Shown: positions 1 through 7,233 of the stretch, piece after piece | Numbering within the stretch: position 1 is the first letter of the stretch | Layout: every line of letters starts with the position of its first letter | DNA from: an uncultured Variovorax sp. | Lineage (GTDB): Bacteria > Pseudomonadota > Gammaproteobacteria > Burkholderiales > Burkholderiaceae | Length of the DNA stretch: 12,127 bases | Reading direction: 5' to 3' | NCBI GenBank assembly: GCA_946478645.1 | Contig: CAMLCW010000142.1 | Location: 1 to 12,127 of the forward strand | Position numbers and translations under genes: made by a program | Notes under the pieces: generated by a model | The model's input: the letters and a program-made list of their open reading frames with translations, nothing else | Databases searched by the model: none | What the model was told of the DNA's origin: nothing

Positions 1-1
1 C

Positions 2-427
2 GACCGCTACGTCACCTACGCCGACTTCTGGATCCAGGACCAGGAGTTCCGCGACACCGACACCGGCGAGATCTTCGACCGCGCCGCCCTGAACGCCGAG
101 CTCGAGAAGATCGAGAAGCCCGCGGGGTTGTCCAACCCCAAGGACTTCCGCAACGAGATCGTCAACTTCGTGCTGCGCGCGCGCGCCAACAACGCCGGCA
201 AGAACCCGGTGTGGACCAGCTACGAGAAGCTGCGCACGGTGATCGAGAAGAAGATGTTCTCCAACACCGAGGACCTGCTGCCGGTCATCAGCTTCAACAC
301 CAAGAGCAGTGCCGAAGAACAGAAGAAGCACGAGGACTTCGTCACGCGCATGGTCGAGAAGGGTTACACGGCCAAGCAGGTGCGCCTGCTCTGCGAGTGG
401 TATCTCCGCGTGCGCAAGAGTTCATAG
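2..427 (+). CDS. prkA: PrkA family serine protein kinase, C-terminal part (5' truncated by window edge)
   Basis: Only the last 141 codons are present; the reading frame is open from base 2 to a TAG stop at 425-427. The fragment contains the motifs KIEKPAGLSNPKDFRNE, NPVWTSYEKLR and LLPVISF, and ends in CEWYLRVRKSS. These match what I know of the C-terminal domain of the PrkA/YeaG kinases. The N-terminal AAA+-like region, with its ATP-binding site, lies upstream and cannot be assessed. PrkA/YeaG proteins are cytoplasmic kinases linked to stationary phase, nitrogen starvation and general stress, and are usually encoded beside a DUF444 protein (YeaH) and SpoVR. Both neighbours follow here on the same strand. 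An ATG at 128 lies inside the conserved domain and is not a real start. Assignment is firm; kinase activity cannot be judged from this fragment. Confidence 0.95.
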   Translation, partial: DRYVTYADFWIQDQEFRDTDTGEIFDRAALNAELEKIEKPAGLSNPKDFRNEIVNFVLRARANNAGKNPVWTSYEKLRTVIEKKMFSNTEDLLPVISFNTKSSAEEQKKHEDFVTRMVEKGYTAKQVRLLCEWYLRVRKSS

Positions 428-441
428 CGACCGTCCATCGC

Positions 442-468
442 GGCGGAGCGCGAGCTCCGCCCCTTTTT
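442..468 (+). terminator. Terminator-like hairpin between prkA and yeaH
   Basis: A perfect 8-bp GC-rich stem (GGCGGAGC at 442-449, GCTCCGCC at 454-461) closes a GCGA loop of the GNRA type. Two C residues and then five T residues (464-468) follow. This is close to a Rho-independent terminator. It starts 15 bases after the prkA stop and ends 21 bases before the yeaH start. Because yeaH and spoVR normally work with prkA, it may be a partial terminator or 3'-end stabiliser that lowers expression of the downstream genes relative to prkA. The U tract is short, so full termination is uncertain. Confidence 0.6.
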
Positions 469-489
469 GCAAGGAGCGTTGACATCATC

Positions 490-1782
490 GTGGCCATCCT
501 GCAGCAGATCATCGACCGCCGGCTCTCGGGCAAGAACAAGTCCATCGGCAACAGGGAGCGCTTTCTGCGCCGCTACCGCGGGCAGATCCAGGAGGCCGTG
601 CGGCGCGCGGTGAGCGGACGCAACATCCGCGAACTGGAACAGGGCGAGGACGTGACCCTGCCGCGCCGCGACGTGTCCGAGCCGGTGTTCGGCCATGCGC
701 CGGGCGGCGACCGCGAGTACGTTCACCCGGGCAACCAGGAATACGTCAAGGGCGACCGCATCGCGCGGCCCGAAGGCCAAGGCGGCGGCGGCTCGGGCAG
801 CGGCGAGGCCGGCGACGGCGGCGAGGGCAACGACGATTTCGTGTTCCGCCTCACGCGCGAAGAGTTCATGCGCGTCTTCTTCGACGACCTCGCGCTGCCG
901 CACCTGGTGCGCACGCAGATCGCCGATGTGCCCGAATGGAAGAGCCACCGCGCGGGCTTCACCAACGATGGCACGCCCAACAACCTGCACGTGGTGCGCT
1001 CGATGCGCGGCGCGCTGGCCCGCCGCATCGCGCTTGGCGGCGAACCTCGCAAGGAGCTCAAGCGGCTCGAGGCGCACCTTGCCCACCTCTTGGCGCATCC
1101 TCAGGCGGCGCAGGCCTTCATCCAGACCGAGATCCGCGAGACCGAGGAACGCATCGCCGAGCTGCGCCGCAGCATGCGGCACGTGCCCTACATCGACCCC
1201 ATCGATCTGCGCTACCGCAACCGCGTGAAGACGCCGGTGCCGAGCGCCAAGGCCGTGATGTTCTGCCTCATGGACGTGTCGGGCTCGATGGACGAGGCGC
1301 GCAAGGACATGTCCAAGCGCTTCTTCATGCTGCTCTACATGTTCCTCACGCGCCACTACGAGACCATCGACCTCGTGTTCCTGCGCCACCACACGCAGGC
1401 GCAGGAAGTGAGCGAGGACGAGTTCTTCCATGCCACCGAAACCGGCGGCACCGTGGTGTCGAGCGCGCTGGTGCTGATGGACGAGATCGTCAAGGCGCGC
1501 TATCCGAGCGGCGAGTGGAACATCTACGGCGCGCAGGCCAGCGACGGCGACAACTGGCACCAGGACAGCGGGCGCTGCCGCCAGCTGCTGGTCGAGAACA
1601 TTCTGCCGGTGGTGCGCTACTACGCCTATGTGCAGGTCGCCGAGACCGAGCAGAACCTGTGGCAGGAATACGCGCAGCTCCAGGGCATCGAACCCAACTT
1701 CGCAATGCGCAAGGTGTCGGAGGCGCGGGACATCTACCCGGTGTTCCGCGAGCTCTTCAAGAAGGAGGGAGCCACCGCATGA
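490..1782 (+). CDS. yeaH: YeaH/YhbH family protein (DUF444, von Willebrand factor A domain)
   Basis: 430 residues, close to the roughly 430 of Escherichia coli YeaH. The N-terminus (IIDRRLSGKNKSIGNRERFLRRY) and HPGNQEYVKGDRI are typical of the family. A Gly-rich low-complexity linker spans about residues 96-117. The C-terminal half is a VWA domain with a complete MIDAS metal site: DVSGS (Asp262, Ser264, Ser266), Thr321 in TGGT, and Asp352 in SDGDN. The start is the GTG at 490. The frame stays open back to 211, but upstream it only shadows prkA and the hairpin. AAGGAG at 471-476 lies 13 bases before the GTG, rather far, so the start is likely but not certain. The role is poorly defined; family members act with PrkA in stress and nitrogen-starvation responses. 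The gene overlaps spoVR by 4 bases (ATGA), which suggests translational coupling. Confidence 0.93.
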   Translation: MAILQQIIDRRLSGKNKSIGNRERFLRRYRGQIQEAVRRAVSGRNIRELEQGEDVTLPRRDVSEPVFGHAPGGDREYVHPGNQEYVKGDRIARPEGQGGGGSGSGEAGDGGEGNDDFVFRLTREEFMRVFFDDLALPHLVRTQIADVPEWKSHRAGFTNDGTPNNLHVVRSMRGALARRIALGGEPRKELKRLEAHLAHLLAHPQAAQAFIQTEIRETEERIAELRRSMRHVPYIDPIDLRYRNRVKTPVPSAKAVMFCLMDVSGSMDEARKDMSKRFFMLLYMFLTRHYETIDLVFLRHHTQAQEVSEDEFFHATETGGTVVSSALVLMDEIVKARYPSGEWNIYGAQASDGDNWHQDSGRCRQLLVENILPVVRYYAYVQVAETEQNLWQEYAQLQGIEPNFAMRKVSEARDIYPVFRELFKKEGATA

Positions 1783-3320
1783 CCACCGCATTCGACCACC
1801 CTCCACAGGCGCGGCTCGAACGCCTGCCCAGCCCCTCGGACTGGACCTTCGAACTCATCGAGACCTACCACGCCGAGATCGCGAAGACCGCGCGCAGCTA
1901 CGGCCTCGACGTGTACCCGAACCAGCTCGAGGTGATCACGGCCGAGCAGATGATGGATGCCTACGCGAGCGTCGGCATGCCCATGATCTATCGCCACTGG
2001 TCCTACGGCAAGCAGTTCATCGCCACCGAAAAGAACTACCGCCGCGGCCACATGGGCCTGGCCTACGAGATCGTCATCAACTCCGACCCCTGCATCGCCT
2101 ACCTGATGGAGGAGAACTCCATGGCTATGCAGGCGCTCGTGATCGCGCATGCGGCCTACGGGCACAACAGCTTCTTCAAGGGCAACTACCTGTTCCGCAT
2201 GTGGACCGACGCGTCGTCGATCATCGACTACCTCGTCTACGCCCGCCACTACATCGCCGAATGCGAGGAGCGCCACGGCCTCGACGCGGTCGAGCAACTG
2301 CTCGATTCGTGCCACGCGCTCATGAACTACGGCGTCGACCGCTATCGCCGGCCGCAGAAGCGTTCGCTCGCGCAGGAGGGCCTGCAGCGCGCCGAGCGCG
2401 AGCGCTACATGCAGCAGCAGGTCAACGACCTCTGGCGCACGCTGCCGCGCCGGAGCGAGCAGGCCACCGAAGCCGATTCGTCGCGGCGCTTTCCCCCGGA
2501 GCCGCAGGAGAACCTGCTCTATTTCATCGAGAAGAACGCCGCGCTGCTCGAACCCTGGCAGCGCGAGGTGGTGCGCATCGTGCGCAAGATCGCGCAGTAC
2601 TTCTATCCGCAGCGCCAGACCCAGGTCATGAACGAGGGCTGGGCCACCTTCTGGCACTACACGTTGCTCAACACCATGTACGACCGCGGCCAGCTCGCCG
2701 ACGGCTTCATGATGGAATGGCTGAGTTCGCACACGGGCGTGATCTTCCAGCCACCGGTGGGCCACCGGGCCTACAGCGGCATCAACCCCTACGCGCTCGG
2801 CTTCTCGATGTTCACCGAGCTGCGGCGCATCTGCGAGAACCCCAACGAGGAAGACCGCCGCTGGTTCCCCGATTTCGCGGGCACCGACTGGGTCAAGACG
2901 CTCGACTATGCGATGCGCAACTTCAAGGACGAGAGCTTCGTCGGCCAGTTCCTGAGCCCGAAGACGATGCGCGACTTCCGGCTGTTCGCGATCCGCGACC
3001 ACCAGAACGACCCCGAGCTCGAGGTTTCGGCCATCCATGACGACAGCGGCTACCAGGCACTGCGCGAATCGCTGTCACGCCAGTACGACATCGGCAGCCG
3101 CGAGCCCGACATCCAGGTCTGGAACGTCAACATGCGCGGCGACCGCGCGCTCACGCTGCGCCACACGCAGCGCAACAGCCTGCCGCTGCACGACAACGCG
3201 GAGGAAGTGCTCAAGCACGTGGCGCGGCTCTGGGGCTTCGACGTGCACCTCGAGAGCGTCGACGCGCACGGCCACATCAGCCGGAGCTGGAAGGCCGCGG
3301 CGCCGAAGCAGTTCGACTAA
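1779..3320 (+). CDS. spoVR: SpoVR family protein (YcgB-like)
   Basis: 513 residues, near the 510 of E. coli YcgB. Recognisable family segments are DWTFELIETYHAEI near the N-terminus, YPNQLEVITAEQMMDAY, YRHWSYGKQF, MEENSMAMQALVIAHAAYGH, and MNEGWATFWHY at about residues 284-294. Bacillus SpoVR takes part in spore cortex formation, but in non-sporulating proteobacteria the protein is widespread, works in an undefined cytoplasmic stress role, and is found with PrkA and YeaH. No signal peptide or membrane segment is visible. The ATG overlaps the yeaH stop by 4 bases. A strong Shine-Dalgarno tract (GAAGGAGGGA, 1761-1770) ends 8 bases before it, which fixes the start. The gene is convergent with aroQ, with 7 bases between the stop codons and no clear terminator. 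Function beyond family membership is unknown. Confidence 0.95.
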   Translation: MTTAFDHPPQARLERLPSPSDWTFELIETYHAEIAKTARSYGLDVYPNQLEVITAEQMMDAYASVGMPMIYRHWSYGKQFIATEKNYRRGHMGLAYEIVINSDPCIAYLMEENSMAMQALVIAHAAYGHNSFFKGNYLFRMWTDASSIIDYLVYARHYIAECEERHGLDAVEQLLDSCHALMNYGVDRYRRPQKRSLAQEGLQRAERERYMQQQVNDLWRTLPRRSEQATEADSSRRFPPEPQENLLYFIEKNAALLEPWQREVVRIVRKIAQYFYPQRQTQVMNEGWATFWHYTLLNTMYDRGQLADGFMMEWLSSHTGVIFQPPVGHRAYSGINPYALGFSMFTELRRICENPNEEDRRWFPDFAGTDWVKTLDYAMRNFKDESFVGQFLSPKTMRDFRLFAIRDHQNDPELEVSAIHDDSGYQALRESLSRQYDIGSREPDIQVWNVNMRGDRALTLRHTQRNSLPLHDNAEEVLKHVARLWGFDVHLESVDAHGHISRSWKAAAPKQFD

Positions 3321-3327
3321 GGGCTTG

Positions 3328-3771
3328 TCAACCCTGCGCCAGCGCGGCGATCGCGAGCGCGTAGCCCTTCACGCCCAGCCCCACGATGATGCCCTTGGCG
3401 GCGGGCGAGATGTACGAATGATGGCGGAACGACTCGCGCGCATGCACGTTCGAGATGTGCAGCTCGATGAGCGGCACGCTCGCGCCCTTGATCGCGTCGT
3501 GCAGCGCGACAGAGGTGTGGGTGTAGGCACCCGGATTCATCACCACGCCGATCAGGCGGCCCGCGGCCACTTCGCGGCCCGCTTCCTGGACCCAGTCGAT
3601 CAGCACGCCTTCGTGGTTGGACTGGCGGCACTCGATCTCGACACCGTGCTTCGCGCCGGCCTCCTGGCACAAGCGCTCGACGTCGGCGAGCGTGTCGCGT
3701 CCGTATTGCTCGGGCTCGCGGGTGCCGAGCAGGTTGAGGTTGGGGCCGTTGAGGACGAGGATTTTCTTCAT
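3328..3771 (-). CDS. aroQ: Type II 3-dehydroquinate dehydratase
   Basis: 147 residues, the normal size of type II dehydroquinases. The enzyme converts 3-dehydroquinate to 3-dehydroshikimate in the shikimate pathway, in the cytoplasm and usually as a dodecamer. Active-site features are all visible: [14 protein letters not shown] at the N-terminus with catalytic Arg18, Tyr23 in the flexible lid, NPGAYTHTS with Asn79, the catalytic His105 in ELHISN, and the Arg112 substrate-contact region (HAREPFRHHS-like). The gene reads leftward, convergent with spoVR and divergent from the Rieske gene. Bases 3772-3795, read on the minus strand before the ATG, are pyrimidine-rich with no Shine-Dalgarno motif, so initiation may not depend on one. 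In many betaproteobacteria aroQ precedes accB and accC; those are not here. Confidence 0.97.
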   Translation of the reverse strand: MKKILVLNGPNLNLLGTREPEQYGRDTLADVERLCQEAGAKHGVEIECRQSNHEGVLIDWVQEAGREVAAGRLIGVVMNPGAYTHTSVALHDAIKGASVPLIELHISNVHARESFRHHSYISPAAKGIIVGLGVKGYALAIAALAQG

Positions 3772-3800
3772 GGCGATGGAATGGAGGAATGGCAGGCGTC

Positions 3801-3830
3801 GGGGGCGCCATTATCGGCGCGGCGCCTCCC
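3801..3830. promoter_or_regulatory. Imperfect inverted repeat in the aroQ / Rieske divergent intergenic region
   Basis: GGGGGCGCC (3801-3809) and GGCGCCTCCC (3821-3830) pair as a 6-bp GGCGCC core plus three GC pairs, with one bulged base, around an 11-base spacer containing TTATC. It lies between two divergent genes (aroQ start at 3771, Rieske protein start at about 3863). It could be an operator or simply a GC-rich hairpin in the leader of the Rieske transcript. No convincing -35/-10 pair was found for either gene. Function is inferred from position only. Confidence 0.3.
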
Positions 3831-3862
3831 GCGCGACTTGCGCTATGGTGGCGCGCATCATG

Positions 3863-4549
3863 ATGAGCACAGACATTCCGACCTGGCATCCCGTCGCGCC
3901 CTCGTCCGGGCTGCTGCCGGGCGCCAACATCGTGGCGGGCTTCGCCTGCGGCCAGGAGCTCGCGCTCTGGCGCGCCGCCGACGGCACCGCGCAGGCCTGG
4001 GAAAACCGCTGCCCGCACCGCAGCGTACGCTTCACGCTCGGCCAAGTGGTGGGCGGAGACCGCCTCGCCTGTGCCTACCATGGCTGGCAGTACGCGGCCG
4101 GCAGCGGCCAGTGCGTGCGCATTCCCGCGCATCCCTCGATGGCCGTTCCGCCCAGCGTCTGCGCCAGAACCTTCCATGCGGCCGATGCCGCGGGCATGCT
4201 GTGGGTAAACCTTGCGGATGCGGCGCCGGCCGGCGCGCCGCCCGCCGATGCAGTGCCGCCCGGCTGGTCGTTCTGCCGCACGCTGGGCCTGCGCGCCCCG
4301 GCCGGCGAAGCCCGCCGCGCGCTCGCCGCGCACGGCTTCACCACCGACGGAACCGCCGCCTGGCACGGCAGGCTCGGCGGCGCCCGCACCGCCGCGCTGG
4401 TGCTCGACGCCCGGCCGCAGCTCGCATTCGTCCACCTCTGGACCGACGCCGCGCCGGGCAGCGACGCCATGAAGAACCTGCACATCGCCGCGCGCGAACT
4501 GCGCAGCAGCGTCGAAGCAGCCCCGCCATCCGCAGCACAGCCTGCCTGA
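3863..4549 (+). CDS. Stand-alone Rieske [2Fe-2S] protein, putative electron donor of a split oxygenase
   Basis: 228 residues. The Rieske cluster motif is intact: Cys50-Pro-His52 (CPHRS) and, 18 residues after His52, Cys70-x2-His73 (CAYHGW). It sits in a context typical of ring-hydroxylating oxygenase alpha subunits (WHPVAPSS near residue 8, LALWRAADG at 33-41, LWVNL later). After the Rieske domain, about residues 110-228 are an Ala/Pro-rich segment with no iron-ligand motif that I recognise, so this is not a full alpha subunit. Possible starts are 3845, 3860 and 3863; I chose 3863 because GGTGG (3847-3851) is well placed for the ATG pair and MSTDIPTWHPVAPS is a natural N-terminus. The next gene, 7 bases downstream, encodes an oxygenase without a Rieske motif, so this protein probably feeds electrons to it in trans. 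It could instead be a general Rieske ferredoxin. Its reductase is not in the window. Confidence 0.85.
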   Translation: MSTDIPTWHPVAPSSGLLPGANIVAGFACGQELALWRAADGTAQAWENRCPHRSVRFTLGQVVGGDRLACAYHGWQYAAGSGQCVRIPAHPSMAVPPSVCARTFHAADAAGMLWVNLADAAPAGAPPADAVPPGWSFCRTLGLRAPAGEARRALAAHGFTTDGTAAWHGRLGGARTAALVLDARPQLAFVHLWTDAAPGSDAMKNLHIAARELRSSVEAAPPSAAQPA

Positions 4550-4556
4550 ACTCGCC

Positions 4557-5423
4557 ATGCCTTTCATCACCGACGATCCCAACATGCTCGACGAATGGCT
4601 TGCCGCCGGTCCCGCCTCGGCGCTGGCCGGCTGCAGTGCCGCGCGGCCGCATGCCGTGCGCCTGCTCGGCGAAACACTGCAGCTCTGGCGCGACGCGGCC
4701 GGCGCCGTGCAATGCCGCCTCGGCGAAGCGCCGCTCGCGGTGCAGTCGCGCTACGGTTATGTCTGGGTCTGCCCGAGCGGCCGGCCCGCGCGCGAACTGT
4801 TCGACTTTCCCGAATACGGCGAGGCCGGGCGCCGCCTCATCGACTGCGGCGGCATCGGCGTGGCCGTGTCGGGGCTGCGCGTGATCGAGAACTTCCTCGA
4901 CATGGCGCACTTCCCTTTCGTGCATGCGGGCTGCCTCGGCGCCGTGCCGCACACCGAGGTGGCGAAGTACCAGGTGCAGGTCGATGCGGCCAGCGGCGAG
5001 ATCTGGGCCACCGACTGCCGCTTCTGGCAGCCGCGCGCCTCCGCCGCGCACGACGGCAGCGGCAGCGAGGTGCTCTACAAGTACCGCGTGATGCAGCCGT
5101 TCTCGGCCATGCTCTACAAGTCGAGTTCCCGGGTCGGCGTGCTCGACGCCATCGGGCTGTTCCTGCAGCCGATCGACGACGAGCATGTGATCGCGCACAC
5201 GCTGCTGGCCTGCTTCGACGACAGCTCGAGCGCTGCCGAACTGATCGCGTTCCAGCACACCATCTTCGGCCAGGACAAGCCGATCCTCGAGAACCATGCC
5301 TTCAAGCGCATGCCGCTCGAAGGCCGCGCCGAGACACCGACGCGCGGCGACACCTCGTCGGTCACCTACCGGCGCTGGCTGCGCGAGCGCGGCATGCGCT
5401 TCGGCGTGAGGCCGGCGGCATGA
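4557..5423 (+). CDS. Rieske-less oxygenase alpha-like protein with mononuclear iron site (NdmC/VanA-like)
   Basis: 288 residues, shorter than the usual 340-450 of full alpha subunits. The catalytic motif is clear: Asn112 and Asp115, then His118 and His123 in NFLDMAHFPFVH, with the third iron ligand probably Asp240 in FGQDKPILEN. The spacing Asp-x2-His-x4-His equals that of naphthalene dioxygenase Asp205/His208/His213. The N-terminus looks like an alpha subunit (MLDEWLAAGPAS, LLGETLQLWRDAAG at 36-49) and the fold resumes at RYGYVWVC (65-72), but the CxH and CxxH ligands between them are absent: only about 15 residues lie where some 45 are expected. Known Rieske-less relatives include NdmC, a 7-N-demethylase served by a Rieske domain on its reductase. 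Here the adjacent upstream gene supplies one. O- or N-demethylation is likely; the substrate is unknown. No Shine-Dalgarno motif precedes the ATG. The end overlaps the GST gene (ATGA). Confidence 0.85.
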   Translation: MPFITDDPNMLDEWLAAGPASALAGCSAARPHAVRLLGETLQLWRDAAGAVQCRLGEAPLAVQSRYGYVWVCPSGRPARELFDFPEYGEAGRRLIDCGGIGVAVSGLRVIENFLDMAHFPFVHAGCLGAVPHTEVAKYQVQVDAASGEIWATDCRFWQPRASAAHDGSGSEVLYKYRVMQPFSAMLYKSSSRVGVLDAIGLFLQPIDDEHVIAHTLLACFDDSSSAAELIAFQHTIFGQDKPILENHAFKRMPLEGRAETPTRGDTSSVTYRRWLRERGMRFGVRPAA

Positions 5424-6058
5424 TCACGCTGTACGACTACGCCCTGTCGGGCAATTGCTTCAAGGTGCGGCAACTGCTCGCTTGGCTCGGCCTCGAATGG
5501 CGCAGCGTGCCGGTCGATTTCCATCCGGGGCGCGCGCACAAGTCGTCGGCGTTCCTGGCGCGCGTCAATCCGCTCGGGCAACTGCCGGTGATCGACGACG
5601 ACGGCTTCGTGCTGCGCGACGCGCAGGCGATCCTCGTCTACCTCGCGAGCCGCTACGACACCAAGCATCGCTGGTATCCCGACGATGCGCGGCTGCGCGG
5701 CGAGATCGCGATGTGGTTCGCCACCGCCGACGAGATCACGCGCACCGCCTCCGCCGCCCGGCTGCACGACGTCTTCGGCTACGCGCAGCTCGACATCGAC
5801 GCCTGCCGACGCGGTGCGCATGCGGTCTTTCGCCTGCTCGACGACCACCTGGCCGAGCGAGCCAGCGGTGGCGATGCCTGGCTGTCCGGCCCACATGCCA
5901 CGCTCGCGGACCTGGCCTGCTTCCCGTATGCCGCGCTGGCGGGCGAAGGCGGCATCGCGCTCGACGAATATCCGGCGCTGCGCGACTGGATCTGGCGCTT
6001 TCGCCACCTGCCCGGCTTCGCGGGAATGTCGGGTATCTTTGCCCCTGGCCTGGCCTGA
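5420..6058 (+). CDS. Glutathione S-transferase family protein, possibly a structural partner (NdmE-like)
   Basis: 212 residues, normal GST length. The N-terminal thioredoxin-like domain starts ITLYDYALSGNCFKVRQLL, with Ser10, Asn12 and Cys13 as candidate active-site residues. The cis-proline motif is QLPVIDDDG (Pro56), and DAQAILVYLA (67-76) sits where the glutathione-binding E/D-S motif normally lies. Ala68 replaces the usual Ser, so glutathione binding may be weakened. The all-helical C-terminal domain includes WLSGPHATLADLACFPY, matching the N-capping box region of GSTs. The start overlaps the oxygenase stop by 4 bases, so the two are translationally coupled. In the Pseudomonas putida CBB5 caffeine pathway a GST homologue (NdmE) is needed to assemble NdmC with NdmD. 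The same structural role is a plausible inference here. An alternative is a true glutathione-conjugating enzyme that works with the glutathione-dependent genes downstream. Confidence 0.9.
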   Translation: MITLYDYALSGNCFKVRQLLAWLGLEWRSVPVDFHPGRAHKSSAFLARVNPLGQLPVIDDDGFVLRDAQAILVYLASRYDTKHRWYPDDARLRGEIAMWFATADEITRTASAARLHDVFGYAQLDIDACRRGAHAVFRLLDDHLAERASGGDAWLSGPHATLADLACFPYAALAGEGGIALDEYPALRDWIWRFRHLPGFAGMSGIFAPGLA

Positions 6059-6067
6059 ACGCAGGCC
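6052..6067 (+). other. Small hairpin over the GST stop codon
   Basis: GGCCTG (6052-6057), AACG (6058-6061) and CAGGCC (6062-6067) form a perfect 6-bp stem with a four-base loop that includes part of the GST TGA stop. A pyrimidine-rich run with several T residues follows (6071-6088). It may act as a weak terminator or attenuator between the oxygenase/GST genes and the formaldehyde genes. There is no proper U tract, so the assignment is tentative. Confidence 0.3.
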
Positions 6068-6109
6068 CCGCTATCCTCTTTCCTTTGCCCCCAAAGCCTC
6101 CCAACGCCC

Positions 6110-7216
<1,107 letters not shown>

Positions 7217-7233
7217 GCGCGAAAGGGCCGGCC

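Noticed and set aside
479..484. TTGACA before yeaH as a -35 box
   Set aside because: The matching -10 position is inside yeaH codons and reads GC-rich, so a promoter is not supported.
364..1806. Long open frame of 480 codons on the minus strand opposite yeaH
   Set aside because: It is antisense to a gene with clear family motifs. Such frames are expected in GC-rich coding DNA, and its translation is a low-complexity mix rich in Ala, Arg, Val and His with no domain.
1734..3038. 434-codon minus-strand frame opposite spoVR
   Set aside because: Antisense shadow of spoVR; composition is biased and no motif is seen.
3318..3336. AGGG/CCCT inverted arms between spoVR and aroQ as a bidirectional terminator
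   Set aside because: The stem is only 4 bp and has no T run on either side.
3317..4585. 422-codon minus-strand frame covering aroQ in another frame and the Rieske gene
   Set aside because: It conflicts with aroQ, whose active-site residues are all present in its own frame, and with the Rieske motif on the plus strand.
4557..5423. That the Rieske-less oxygenase is a pseudogene or a sequencing error
   Set aside because: The frame is intact over 288 codons, the iron ligands and bridging Asp are kept, the fold resumes in frame after the missing motif, and the Rieske motif is supplied by the adjacent gene.
3863..5423. That the two oxygenase genes are one gene broken by a frameshift
   Set aside because: The first gene has a further 115 or so residues after its Rieske domain and its own stop. 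The second repeats the alpha-subunit N-terminal pattern, so they are not the two halves of one protein.
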